Below are positions 44,658 through 52,957 of a DNA stretch of 64,000 nt, piece by piece; position 1 is the first letter of the stretch, and every line of letters starts with the position of its first letter. Origin of the DNA: JAVBLY01 sp031553035 (lineage in GTDB: Bacteria > Bacillota > Clostridia > Peptostreptococcales > Anaerovoracaceae); assembly GCA_031553035.1 (NCBI GenBank), contig JAVBLY010000009.1, positions 62,001 through 126,000 on the forward strand, in the 5' to 3' direction. The notes under the pieces are model-generated. The model saw only the letters and a list, made by a program, of their open reading frames with translations, made no database searches and was not told the origin of the DNA. The position numbers and the translations under genes are program-made.

Positions 44658-44673
44658 AAATATATTATTTTTT

Positions 44674-45177
44674 CTATTTCATCTTTTCGTAGACCTTATT
44701 ACTTATTACCCCAGTTGATAACATTTGTTCAGACCACAATTGTAAGGTTTCAACAGTAATTGATATACGCTCAAGTTCTTCTTGAATATATAGAAAATCT
44801 TTTATTTCCTGTTCATCAATTATTCCATCTGCAGAAATTTCAACAAGTCGATCCTTTGTTTTAGATATTGTATTAATAGACGCAATCATTTCCAAAACAA
44901 TATTAGCTAAGTTTTTAATCTTTATCTCAGGGACATACTGTTCTCCTATTGCACATTGATTCGCACAATAGTAATTACAAAGATTTGGTACCTTGTATTT
45001 TTCGGACATAATAAGTACTTCATCTGGATGAGCACGGACTTTTTCATTTTCAATTTTTTCAATTCGGTCTGATGATATCGTTTCTAGTAATTCACTTGCT
45101 TTATCTCTAGACAGCTGTAGATCCTCTCTGGAAATTTGAAAAATATTTTTGTTTTCTTTAGTTGAAGAACGTCCCAT
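44674..45177 (-). CDS. XRE-like helix-turn-helix regulator (atypical)
   Basis: 167 residues. The first 60 residues fit an HTH of the XRE type (LSRDKASELLETISSDRIEK, IENEKVRAHPDEVLIMSEKY), but the spacing is unusual. A Cys-rich stretch follows (CNYYCANQCAIGEQ) and a long helical C-terminus (EIKIKNLANIVLEMIASINTI, ITVETLQLWSEQM) fits oligomerisation. GGAGGTTTATT precedes the ATG. Downstream of the helicase and 63-residue genes, so it may regulate that operon. Confidence 0.72.
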   Translation of the reverse strand: MGRSSTKENKNIFQISREDLQLSRDKASELLETISSDRIEKIENEKVRAHPDEVLIMSEKYKVPNLCNYYCANQCAIGEQYVPEIKIKNLANIVLEMIASINTISKTKDRLVEISADGIIDEQEIKDFLYIQEELERISITVETLQLWSEQMLSTGVISNKVYEKMK

Positions 45178-45252
45178 AATAAACCTCCAAATGATATATT
45201 TATATTAATTTTTGATAGTACAATAGATTATATATTACATTGCCTTCCTTTT

Positions 45253-45444
45253 TCAATTCACTTCGTACAAGATCACTGCAACCTGTTCGCTTGTGGTAAG
45301 ACCGGTAATAGGCGACAAACTAATATTGATGATTTTTTTATCAATTAGTTCATTTGTCAAAACTGAATTGATTTTGTCTTCAAGAAGAATATTCTTAATT
45401 TTCTCATCGGTTGATGGCGGATATACAAATTTGACTTGATACAT
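45253..45444 (-). CDS. 63-residue hypothetical protein
   Basis: A small soluble chain (YQVKFVYPPSTDEKIKNILL, KKIINISLSPITGLTTSEQV) with a strand-helix-strand look. AGGTGATTTC precedes the ATG. It starts 18 bp after the helicase stop in the same direction, so it belongs to that operon, and precedes the HTH gene. No function can be assigned. Confidence 0.6.
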   Translation of the reverse strand: MYQVKFVYPPSTDEKIKNILLEDKINSVLTNELIDKKIINISLSPITGLTTSEQVAVILYEVN

Positions 45445-45462
45445 GAAATCACCTAACTTTCT

Positions 45463-48243
45463 TTAAAGAAAATATTCAATTATTAATCGTGATCCATTGC
45501 CTTTTGGAGGCTGCTCATGGATGACATCAGAATTCTCATTATAGAGTTTATACATGGCAGAACATGCCATTGGCAACCGATTTTTTAATCCTAATTCATT
45601 GTGAAGTTCACCACTTTTAATAGTAATGGATTTATCGCCATTATCCTTTGCGGATGTGAGTTTTTTTTGTAGATAATTAGTTATGTCTTTAGTCTTCATT
45701 CTAGCTGAATTATCATAGTTTATTTTGAGTGTGGACTTATATTGCTTGGGTTTTTCTATGTAAGATATAGTAGGTTTATCATCTATGTGCTGAGTTATGT
45801 CATCCATGGAGGTTTTTATTATTTGTAATTCGTCGGGTGTTAATGGCTCACCATCGAGTCCTTGAATTAACCACATCCCGCTTTGCCTGATCACAGGATT
45901 TGGATGCATATTCCCAAACCAATCAGGTGAGGGTTTGAAATCACTGCTTTTATTCAGTGATGCAATAATACCTTCTTCGAGCCTAAGTCGTTGAAACTTG
46001 TTATTTACCCTTATACAAGTAAATGTATAATTATTTCTCATATATTCGGACACTGCATTTTCCACTGCTTGTTTAATAATGGAATTGTCATAAGATTCCA
46101 TTTCCCAAGTATTTAGACAATCATCATTCGATGCATTTAAGAATGTTCTACCTATATTTTTTCTAAAAATACTACCGTCTTTGTTCTTCATAATAAAATG
46201 ATCTTTTAGTCGTTTTTTTAGTCTGTCATCACTTTTGTGAGTACCAACTCGTACAATTCTGTCAAGATTGTTATAAGATTCTCCTTTTTCAAATAATATA
46301 TAGATTCCGTTTTCAATGGGTACATCATCAATAGAATCAGCATCATATCTAGTTAGGTTATTGAAAAATTGATGAAGTTCGAAACATAAGTTATTTGTTG
46401 TATTTTCACTAGGAGTTGGTTCAATAGGTTTTGGAGCACCATTATTTAATGGCTTTATTTCTGCCCATTCCTGCATTTTAGAGATTCTCACACCTAAAGG
46501 CATTCCCCGAAGTGGGAGGTTTATGTTTCTAATATACGGTTGTAAGGGCTGATAATAGTCTTGTCCTGCCAGAATTGTAAACTTTGAATTATTCATGTCA
46601 TATATAGCTGACAAATCGCTGTAAACATTTTTTGCCCAAATATCTTTTTCCTCAAGTTTTCTGTTTTTTAGTGTCTCATTGTATGGATCAATGACATTTG
46701 ATAGCTTTAATAAATGATGTTTTGCTGAAATAACATAAATGTGATTATCACTTACTAAAGTTCGAGCATAAGCTAATGAGGCAGAAAAAAGGTTGCTGGG
46801 TGCATACATTTCCTCTGCACTGCACCTTGAAAAACTTTTGTATTTTGTACAGGAAATCAGGACTACTTTTTCGCTTATCGTTTTAGACAGCACATTAAAA
46901 GAGACCTCGTTTTCTATTTGTTGTTCAGGTATTTCATTGGTATTTGCAGGAATTTCAACTCTGTGTTCGGCAATAAAGTTGGCTACGCTATTATCAACTA
47001 TTACATCGGATGGTCGCAATCGTTGCTTTAAATATAACTTATCATAATAACGGCATCTGCTAAGGGCAACATAGGCTTGTCCATGAAGAAATGCTCCTCT
47101 GCCAAAATCCACTTCAACTGAGTCGTATGTTTGTCCTTGTGCTTTATGAATAGTTAATGCCCATGCAAGCTTTATTGGATATTGAGTGAATTCACCAATT
47201 TTAACATTATTGATTGTCTTTTTTGTCGTATCATATTTATGTTCGCGGGTTTCCCATGTCATGGGCTCAACATCAAATTCGACGCCTTTAATCTTGACCC
47301 TTATCGATTCTTTAGTAAGCCCGGTTACAACGCCTAATGAACCATTAGCCCATATCAGGTTACCCTTATACCAATTGTTTCTCAGCATGATAACATGTGC
47401 ACCGACTTTTAATCGTAGATTTATATCTAGTTGATTCTGAATTTGTGTTGTGTCACCGTTCATTACTGCCTCATAAAGAAATTCTTCGTTATTTAGTGCG
47501 TTGAATTTTGATTGGTTTACTTCATCGACTATTTTATTGGTTGTGGCTATTGTCAGCGATTCTTTGCCTTGAGGTGGGGGACAGCACCTTTGATTAAATT
47601 TTTCAATTAGTTCGTAAAACAAATTTCCTGTTCTGACCTCATTGAGCATTTCTTTAAATTCTGGATCCTTTTGTCTATGTACATGTTCAAGTTCATATAT
47701 TTTAAGATTTGAGTTTTTTATTGCATGAGAATCAAAGAAAAATGATCCACCGAAATGTACTTGCAGATATTGTCGAATTCCTTCGTCTGCAACCACCGGA
47801 GGTAATTGATAAAGATCTCCAAACAAAATTATTTGTACACCGCCAAATGGGAGGTCATTACCCAATGCAATTCTGAATTTACGACTCACAGACTCCATTA
47901 TGTCAGCTCTTACCATAGATATTTCATCGATGATCAATACATCAGTTTTTTTGAGAAGTGCATCGGTATTTTTATCAATAATTTGTTCGTTAGTAATTTT
48001 ATCAGGATCAATAAAAGTAAAATCTAATGCAAACATAGAATGTATCGTTTGTCCATTGACATTAATAGCCGCGATGCCAGTGGGGGCTAGAACGATTTTT
48101 TCTTTGGATGTATGTTCAACAAAGTATTTTAAGACTTCAGATTTTCCACTTCCGGCTTTTCCAGTCACGAAAATATTGTCCGTTGTGTTTTCCATTATAT
48201 TTAAAATAGCTTGTTGTTCGGAGTCAGGGGTAAAGGATTTCAT
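45463..48243 (-). CDS. PIF1-like helicase fused to DUF6884-like and GIY-YIG-like domains
   Basis: 926 residues. The PIF1/RecD-type helicase takes the first 430: Walker A TGKAGSGKS at 27-35, APTGIAAINVNG, Walker B VLIIDEISM with D106-E107, GDLYQLPPV, and LTIHKAQGQTYD plus YVALSRC near 380-400. Residues about 455-600 resemble DUF6884 (VVLISCTKYKSFSR, ISAKHHLLKL). Residues about 644-740 are GIY-YIG-like: NGIYILFEKGESYNN, RIVRVGTHKSDDRLKKRLKDHF, and a catalytic-Arg-type end. The last 80 residues look winged-helix. Such fusions occur among bacterial helicase-nuclease defence proteins. GGGAGATA precedes the ATG. Confidence 0.82.
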   Translation of the reverse strand: MKSFTPDSEQQAILNIMENTTDNIFVTGKAGSGKSEVLKYFVEHTSKEKIVLAPTGIAAINVNGQTIHSMFALDFTFIDPDKITNEQIIDKNTDALLKKTDVLIIDEISMVRADIMESVSRKFRIALGNDLPFGGVQIILFGDLYQLPPVVADEGIRQYLQVHFGGSFFFDSHAIKNSNLKIYELEHVHRQKDPEFKEMLNEVRTGNLFYELIEKFNQRCCPPPQGKESLTIATTNKIVDEVNQSKFNALNNEEFLYEAVMNGDTTQIQNQLDINLRLKVGAHVIMLRNNWYKGNLIWANGSLGVVTGLTKESIRVKIKGVEFDVEPMTWETREHKYDTTKKTINNVKIGEFTQYPIKLAWALTIHKAQGQTYDSVEVDFGRGAFLHGQAYVALSRCRYYDKLYLKQRLRPSDVIVDNSVANFIAEHRVEIPANTNEIPEQQIENEVSFNVLSKTISEKVVLISCTKYKSFSRCSAEEMYAPSNLFSASLAYARTLVSDNHIYVISAKHHLLKLSNVIDPYNETLKNRKLEEKDIWAKNVYSDLSAIYDMNNSKFTILAGQDYYQPLQPYIRNINLPLRGMPLGVRISKMQEWAEIKPLNNGAPKPIEPTPSENTTNNLCFELHQFFNNLTRYDADSIDDVPIENGIYILFEKGESYNNLDRIVRVGTHKSDDRLKKRLKDHFIMKNKDGSIFRKNIGRTFLNASNDDCLNTWEMESYDNSIIKQAVENAVSEYMRNNYTFTCIRVNNKFQRLRLEEGIIASLNKSSDFKPSPDWFGNMHPNPVIRQSGMWLIQGLDGEPLTPDELQIIKTSMDDITQHIDDKPTISYIEKPKQYKSTLKINYDNSARMKTKDITNYLQKKLTSAKDNGDKSITIKSGELHNELGLKNRLPMACSAMYKLYNENSDVIHEQPPKGNGSRLIIEYFL

Positions 48244-48312
48244 TTATAATATCTCCCAAAACGAAAAACATTCAAAATTAAAGAATTCTCGTCGATATCG
48301 TAAGTGCATATT

Positions 48313-48327
48313 TATATACAGTATATA
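48313..48327. repeat. Palindrome in the helicase promoter region
   Basis: TATATAC, one base, GTATATA: a perfect 7+1+7 inverted repeat 70 bp before the helicase start. It may be an operator for the divergent promoters or just AT-rich sequence. Confidence 0.4.
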
Positions 48328-48449
48328 CCACTAATTCTAACATTTAAGCTATTCTTATGTAAGTACCTCTCTATTTATCTATGCTAATGGTTGATTGGCA
48401 GAGTATGTAAATGAAGCAGCAATTAAAAGCACTATTTTAATAAATCTTA

Positions 48450-48478
48450 TTGGAATGAAGATAAGTCTAGTTTATACT
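48450..48478 (+). promoter_or_regulatory. SigA-type promoter candidate
   Basis: TTGGAA (48450-48455), a 17-nt spacer and TATACT (48473-48478). It lies 91 bp before the PD-(D/E)XK gene start and points towards it. Confidence 0.55.
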
Positions 48479-48568
48479 GGAGTACAAAGACAAGGGACAC
48501 AGAATCAGGAATCCTTTTTTGAATATAATTCATTTTATCTATTGTAACAAAGACACAAGGAGAGCGAT

Positions 48569-49795
48569 ATGGAACTTTGGAATACAGTGTGCAAACGTGT
48601 AAGCGAGTATAAACTCAATAATGTTGTAGAAGATGTTTTTCAACAGTTTATTGAAGATTTATTTGCCGAACTGGGATGGTCAAAAATTCGAAAAGAAATC
48701 GTCCCACAAGAGTCATTGCCAATAGGATCTTCTAATTATTTAATTCCAGATATTATTATAAAATCAAATGATGAAAATTTATTCGTTGTTGAACTTAAAC
48801 GTCCATCAGCTGAGGCGACCGGTAGGCATGAAGAACAGTTAATTTCTTACATGCTTCAGTTGAAACTCACTTTTGGAATCTATATAGGGGAAGTAATAAA
48901 GGTATTTTATGATAACCCAGATGATAATAAACGTCCATCCGTGGTGACTACAATCCCATTTACAACCGGAAATGTAGATGGTGAAGAGTTGTTTGATGTG
49001 ATTAAAGAAAAAAACTATAGCCCGACTGCAATAACTCTCTACTGTGAAAATAAATTAAAAGAACTATCGGAAAATGATATTGCCAATCAACTTGTTAGTA
49101 GTTTTACCAAACCTGGTGGTGATGATAATGTAAATAAGAAATTGTTAGAAGAGCTTTGTGATTATATTAAAAGCGAATACAATGATAATATTGCAGATAA
49201 AATAAATGAATGGGTTTCGATTCGGGTTATAGATGAACGTAGCCCAAATCTAACATCTGATGATAATGACAATTTCGTAAGTAGTATACTTGCTTCTTCA
49301 CAAGCTTCCTTGGATGGACAGAATAATAATATTGAGTTATCTAATAAGATAGCAGTGACAGTCTTAAGTTGGCTAGATGAATGGGAAAAAGATGGCTTTC
49401 TTCACTACCGACGAAGCCAAAATAAAAACTGGTTTGTTTTTTATACAGATGATATGGATAAGATGTTACCCGATTATAATAGCCATAAAATTTATTATTA
49501 TTGGCTTAATGTCAGATTAGGAGAAATCCCTCATATGGTATTCGAGCTCATCAACCCTGGTTTACCCACCTCCTTAATTGAAACAGAAAATGAAATAGTT
49601 GCAATGTATGACAAAAAAATAATATCACATGCAGACAAGTTTAGACGTATAAAGCGATGGAATATTAACAATATGATAATAACTCCCGATTCTGATTATG
49701 AAAAAACAATGTCCTCATTGAAAACAGAAGTAGAAAATATTATTAAAGTGCAAATTCCTGCATTAGAAAAGAACATAAATGAAAAGTTATTTTAG
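48569..49795 (+). CDS. PD-(D/E)XK nuclease-like protein
   Basis: 408 residues. The N-terminal domain fits a type I restriction R-subunit-like nuclease fold: IPDIIIKSNDENLFVVELKRP with P60-D61 and E75-x-K77, then the HEEQLISYM Q-motif near residue 90 (typical of R subunits). The middle is helical. The C-terminal part (HYRRSQNKNWFVFYTDDM, MVFELINPGLP) resembles DUF4268-like ends in similar stand-alone proteins. No methylase or specificity subunit is near, so it is not a full restriction system. AAGGAGAG precedes the ATG. Confidence 0.8.
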   Translation: MELWNTVCKRVSEYKLNNVVEDVFQQFIEDLFAELGWSKIRKEIVPQESLPIGSSNYLIPDIIIKSNDENLFVVELKRPSAEATGRHEEQLISYMLQLKLTFGIYIGEVIKVFYDNPDDNKRPSVVTTIPFTTGNVDGEELFDVIKEKNYSPTAITLYCENKLKELSENDIANQLVSSFTKPGGDDNVNKKLLEELCDYIKSEYNDNIADKINEWVSIRVIDERSPNLTSDDNDNFVSSILASSQASLDGQNNNIELSNKIAVTVLSWLDEWEKDGFLHYRRSQNKNWFVFYTDDMDKMLPDYNSHKIYYYWLNVRLGEIPHMVFELINPGLPTSLIETENEIVAMYDKKIISHADKFRRIKRWNINNMIITPDSDYEKTMSSLKTEVENIIKVQIPALEKNINEKLF

Positions 49796-49812
49796 TACAT
49801 AATATTGTAGCA

Positions 49813-50412
49813 TCAGGCCAATTCCATCAATTTCCCAAGTAAGAGGCTTTTGGCTTTATCCGTCGATATTTTTTCAGGCCTGATGACTCTGTGCAGAGAC
49901 AAAGCATCGATCAATAGATGTAGTTCATTTGCAGCAAGACTAAGATCGGTGTTTTCTTTTAGAAGCCCGGATTTATCCAATGATTTCAGAATTCGGTATA
50001 TGGCGTTATAAATGCTATCATACATTTTTTTATTAAGAGGTGTTAATTCAGGTCTGTAAAATGATTCGACGCAAAAGGACAGCCAGACTTCCATTTCCTT
50101 GGTCTGTTCATCATTAAGGGCGATCAAATTGCAGAAGAGATCAGTGGCTCTTTCACGAGATGCACCTTCTATTTCCATCTCTTCTATTTGAGTTTGCATC
50201 CGAATCGTAACTTGCTCCACAATCATGTTCATTGCATATTCAATCAGTGCATTCTGATCGGGGAAATAGTGGCGCATAGATCCAACCGACAGACCTGCCG
50301 TTTTTGCGATATTTCTTACTGTCGCCTGGCGTAATCCTCCTTGTCGGATCACCTTGCCGGTTGCATTTGCAATGATTTGCTTTTGTTCTTCATAGTCCAC
50401 GACCTTAGGCAT
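49813..50412 (-). CDS. TetR-family regulator
   Basis: 199 residues from ATG 50412, chosen because AAAGGAG lies just upstream; a longer frame to 50472 runs into the previous gene. The N-terminal HTH is typical (RQGGLRQATVRNIAKTAGLS, VGSMRHYFPDQNALIEYAMN). The C-terminal ligand domain is helical. It overlaps the end of the membrane-protein gene, so both are one unit, and the regulator probably controls this unit in response to a small ligand. Confidence 0.9.
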   Translation of the reverse strand: MPKVVDYEEQKQIIANATGKVIRQGGLRQATVRNIAKTAGLSVGSMRHYFPDQNALIEYAMNMIVEQVTIRMQTQIEEMEIEGASRERATDLFCNLIALNDEQTKEMEVWLSFCVESFYRPELTPLNKKMYDSIYNAIYRILKSLDKSGLLKENTDLSLAANELHLLIDALSLHRVIRPEKISTDKAKSLLLGKLMELA

Positions 50413-50959
50413 TGTTTTCGGCTCCTTTCTTTTCCTTACGTGGCCATAGGGTATAACTGAAGCTGATAACAAAATCTATCAGGACAATAATTCCCCATAA
50501 TTGTATTGTGCCCAATAACACCTTTGTCTCTTCCGGCTTTCCAATGAACAAAATCATCAGAATCAGTATGACTGTGGAAATTGCATATGCCAGTAAGTGG
50601 CGTAACCAAGTAATTCGCTCGTGTTTGGCATGCATTTCCCCGTATTTAGGAGGATCAGGTGTCGATGGTGCCTGCCCGTATTTCTTGGCAAAACGGCGGT
50701 CTGCCCAGGCCACCATACTTTTCCCGAAGGCTACGGAAACGCCAATATACACAGCCGCTAAAGCATGTGCTGCAGTTGGGGTTGTTCCGCTTCTTAGATC
50801 GATTACTGTGGCAATCAAAAGAATTAAATCAACTACCGGAGTGAGAGCCAGTAAAACCAGACCCAGCTTCTTACGCCGCCATATGTAACGAATCATCAAT
50901 CCAGCCAAAATCAGAACCCAAAACCCGATCTCGCAGACAATAATCAGATACAAAATCAT
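50405..50959 (-). CDS. Multi-TM membrane protein
   Basis: 184 residues with about five hydrophobic segments (about 3-25, 32-52, 64-84, 124-143, 150-170) and a basic C-terminus (WPRKEKKGAENNA). No family recognised. It is coupled to the TetR gene (8-nt overlap) and may be its regulated partner. GAGAGG precedes the ATG. Confidence 0.75.
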   Translation of the reverse strand: MILYLIIVCEIGFWVLILAGLMIRYIWRRKKLGLVLLALTPVVDLILLIATVIDLRSGTTPTAAHALAAVYIGVSVAFGKSMVAWADRRFAKKYGQAPSTPDPPKYGEMHAKHERITWLRHLLAYAISTVILILMILFIGKPEETKVLLGTIQLWGIIVLIDFVISFSYTLWPRKEKKGAENNA

Positions 50960-51137
50960 ATAAGATTTTCCTCTCTAAACTTTATATGGTACAAGTGTAT
51001 TAAATAAAGAGGATGATGTCAATACCAACAATTCCAACTAGTGCAAAAAATGCACAAGTTCAGTTACTGTATATTCTATAGCAGCTACATTATGATACAA
51101 TGATTGAAAGCACTTCCATAGAAATATAGGATGCACT

Positions 51138-51602
51138 ATGACAGCAGACAGAATCAAATCATTGAAAATACGCGACGAGCTACTGGTGGTCCGTTTAACT
51201 GATATATGGGAGTCTTCTGTGAGGGGAACCCATACTTTTCTTAACGAAAACGATATAGCCGGGCTTAAACCGGAAGTGGGAGACGCATTAATCAGTATCC
51301 AGCAATTATTTGGATATCAAGATGAGAAAGGTGCCTGGAAAGGGTTTGTCGGCATAGACGGTCAAAAAGTTGAAATGCTTTTCATTGACGGGAAGGCCCG
51401 AGGGCAGGGTATCAGTCGCCAACTTATGGATTTTGTGATACGAAACTATGGAATCGATCTTGTTGATGTGAATGAGCAGAACGAACAAGGAGTGGGCTTT
51501 TACATACATATGGGATTTCGTGTAGTAAGCAGGTCTGAATATGACGAGCAGGGCAGACATTTTCCGATTCTTCATCTTGCGTTAGACCCGGCTCTGAAAT
51601 AA
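51138..51602 (+). CDS. GNAT-family N-acetyltransferase
   Basis: 154 residues. The acetyl-CoA motif is GKARGQGISRQLMDFV near residues 92-107, followed by DLVDVNEQNEQGVGFYIHMGF and RVVSRSEYDEQGRH, the usual GNAT end. The first part (RLTDIWESSVRGTHTFL) also fits. Substrate unknown. The ribosome binding site is weak (AGGATGCACT). Confidence 0.88.
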   Translation: MTADRIKSLKIRDELLVVRLTDIWESSVRGTHTFLNENDIAGLKPEVGDALISIQQLFGYQDEKGAWKGFVGIDGQKVEMLFIDGKARGQGISRQLMDFVIRNYGIDLVDVNEQNEQGVGFYIHMGFRVVSRSEYDEQGRHFPILHLALDPALK

Positions 51603-51615
51603 AAATCATGAAACA

Positions 51616-52026
51616 TCAGCGATTAAATTTAAGGACATTATGTTTCGATTCTATAAATTGAGCAGCAGTCATGCATTTAGGGTGCTCGATATCGAGGCTT
51701 AGGAAGTCTTTATCACCTGTTATTATGATATCGACTTTAGCATTTATGGCAGCGTTCAAAATCGGTTGATCTTTAGAATCTCTTATAATGTTTATAGCGA
51801 TGGAAACAGACTCGATTAATTCGTATGATAATTCTGCCAACAGTGTTTCGGCATCATTTAGATGATTTGGAGATTTTCGTTTTATGACATCGAGAAACTC
51901 ATAGATGTTTTGATCACAGAAAACCAATTCATGGTTTTCTGATATATATAGAAGGACTCTTGCAGGCTTTGAATTTGGGAAAAGAAGTGCAGATATCAAT
52001 ATATTAGTATCTACAAGAATTTTTAT
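51616..52026 (-). CDS. PIN-domain toxin with a non-canonical start
   Basis: About 136 residues if read from ATA 52026. Only from there does the product include the conserved VDTNILISALL core; Asp of VDTN is essential in PIN nucleases. Other conserved parts are VFCDQNIYEFLDVIKR, LAELSYELIE and IITGDKDFLSLD near the C-terminus. From TTG 51999 that Asp would be lost. The antitoxin stop (TAA) overlaps the ATA as ATAA, where ATGA is the usual form. Either translation uses a rare AUA/AUU start by coupling, or the toxin is inactive. AbrB-type antitoxin upstream. Confidence 0.8.
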   Translation of the reverse strand: MKILVDTNILISALLFPNSKPARVLLYISENHELVFCDQNIYEFLDVIKRKSPNHLNDAETLLAELSYELIESVSIAINIIRDSKDQPILNAAINAKVDIIITGDKDFLSLDIEHPKCMTAAQFIESKHNVLKFNR

Positions 52027-52283
52027 TTATTTTTTTTCTCGTGACGTACTTCATCAACTAATTTCTGAACATCGTATTCATTTTCAACGCCTATTTCTTC
52101 GGCAACACCTTGAAAGGCTTCTTGTGCTTTGTAGATTGCATCTGTTGAAGCGTTGTTGATGGTAACCTCACCGTTTGGCTTCTGCAGGAATAATACTTTA
52201 TCTCCTGATTTCAAACCGAGAGCCCGGCGTATTTCAATTGGTACAGTAATCTGACCATTGACAGATAGTTTTGCTAGATTCAT
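52023..52283 (-). CDS. AbrB/SpoVT-type antitoxin
   Basis: 86 residues from ATG 52283 with AAAGGAAG upstream. The N-terminal swapped-hairpin domain reads LSVNGQITVPIEIRRALGL, KSGDKVLFLQKPNGEV. The C-terminal helical tail (AIYKAQEAFQGVAEEIG) would wrap the PIN toxin. It is directly followed by the PIN gene on the same strand, so it forms a type II toxin-antitoxin pair. Confidence 0.9.
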   Translation of the reverse strand: MNLAKLSVNGQITVPIEIRRALGLKSGDKVLFLQKPNGEVTINNASTDAIYKAQEAFQGVAEEIGVENEYDVQKLVDEVRHEKKNK

Positions 52284-52512
52284 CAAATTCTTCCTTTCAG
52301 CAAATAGTGAGTAATAATTGAAATAATTAATTCTTTAATTCTAAAGAATTCTTTATATTCTTATTATAGCTTAAAAAAAACATCAATACAATAAATATCA
52401 AAAATTAATATCTATAAACACCTAACAGATTTTAATCTTCCTTAATATGTTATAATTACTAGGAAATTTCATTGGTTCAGACAGACATTATATTTAAGGA
52501 GACAAGCAAAAC

Positions 52513-52728
52513 ATGAGCAAATATAACGCACTATGGGAGCATATCAAAAAAGACGGCAGAGACACGCTGACACTGACTTTTGATGAAGTGGGCGACATCG
52601 CTGGTGTCCCAATCGATCATTCTTTTCTGAATTACAAGAAGGAACTGGTTGGCTACGGCTACGAAGTCGGTAAAATCTCAATGAAAAAGCAGACTGTGAT
52701 ATTTAACAAAATAGAAAGTAAGTCGTAA
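52513..52728 (+). CDS. Small conserved-type protein with HTH-like fold
   Basis: 71 residues: KYNALWEHIKKDGRDTLTL, FDEVGDIAGVPIDHSFLN, then a Gly-Tyr-rich end with VGKISMKKQTVIF. Such short proteins recur in Clostridia, perhaps DNA-binding (DUF7662-like); role unknown. AAGGAGACAAG precedes the ATG. It is followed at once by a truncated EamA gene. Confidence 0.75.
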   Translation: MSKYNALWEHIKKDGRDTLTLTFDEVGDIAGVPIDHSFLNYKKELVGYGYEVGKISMKKQTVIFNKIESKS

Positions 52729-52905
52729 TTGCAGAATCAAACGGAAAATAAAAACGCTAGAGGGCATATACTTGCCCTGATCACCATCATAATATGGGGA
52801 ACGACTTTTATTTCTACCAAGGTACTACTCACTGGATTTCAGCCAATAGAGATTCTGTTTTTTAGATCTCACACCGTTAAGTATATTGAAATTTTTTCAT
52901 CGTAA
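52729..52905 (+). pseudogene. EamA/DMT transporter, N-terminal fragment
   Basis: The frame starts with TTG directly after the stop of the previous gene and gives HILALITIIIWGTTFISTKV, the start of an EamA transporter, then breaks after QPIEILFFRS at about 52868. A short unrelated tail and stop follow. About 58 codons of a family that is usually about 290; the rest is absent, so it is a deletion remnant. Confidence 0.75.
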
Positions 52906-52957
52906 AATGTGGAAATTCTCCAGATGTTAACATATACTTGCATAAGGAGGGGAAATC

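Larger units (their letters stand above)
48244..48568. other. 325-bp divergent intergenic region
   Basis: No gene is seen. It separates the helicase operon (minus) from the PD-(D/E)XK gene (plus) and holds the palindrome at 48313-48327 and a good plus-strand promoter at 48450-48478. Confidence 0.7.

Noticed and set aside
48569..49795. Type I restriction system
   Set aside because: Only a nuclease-like domain is present; no helicase translocase in the same protein and no HsdM/HsdS neighbours.
51616..51999. PIN toxin starting at TTG 51999
   Set aside because: It would lose the conserved VDTN at the front of the PIN fold, so this start is very unlikely.
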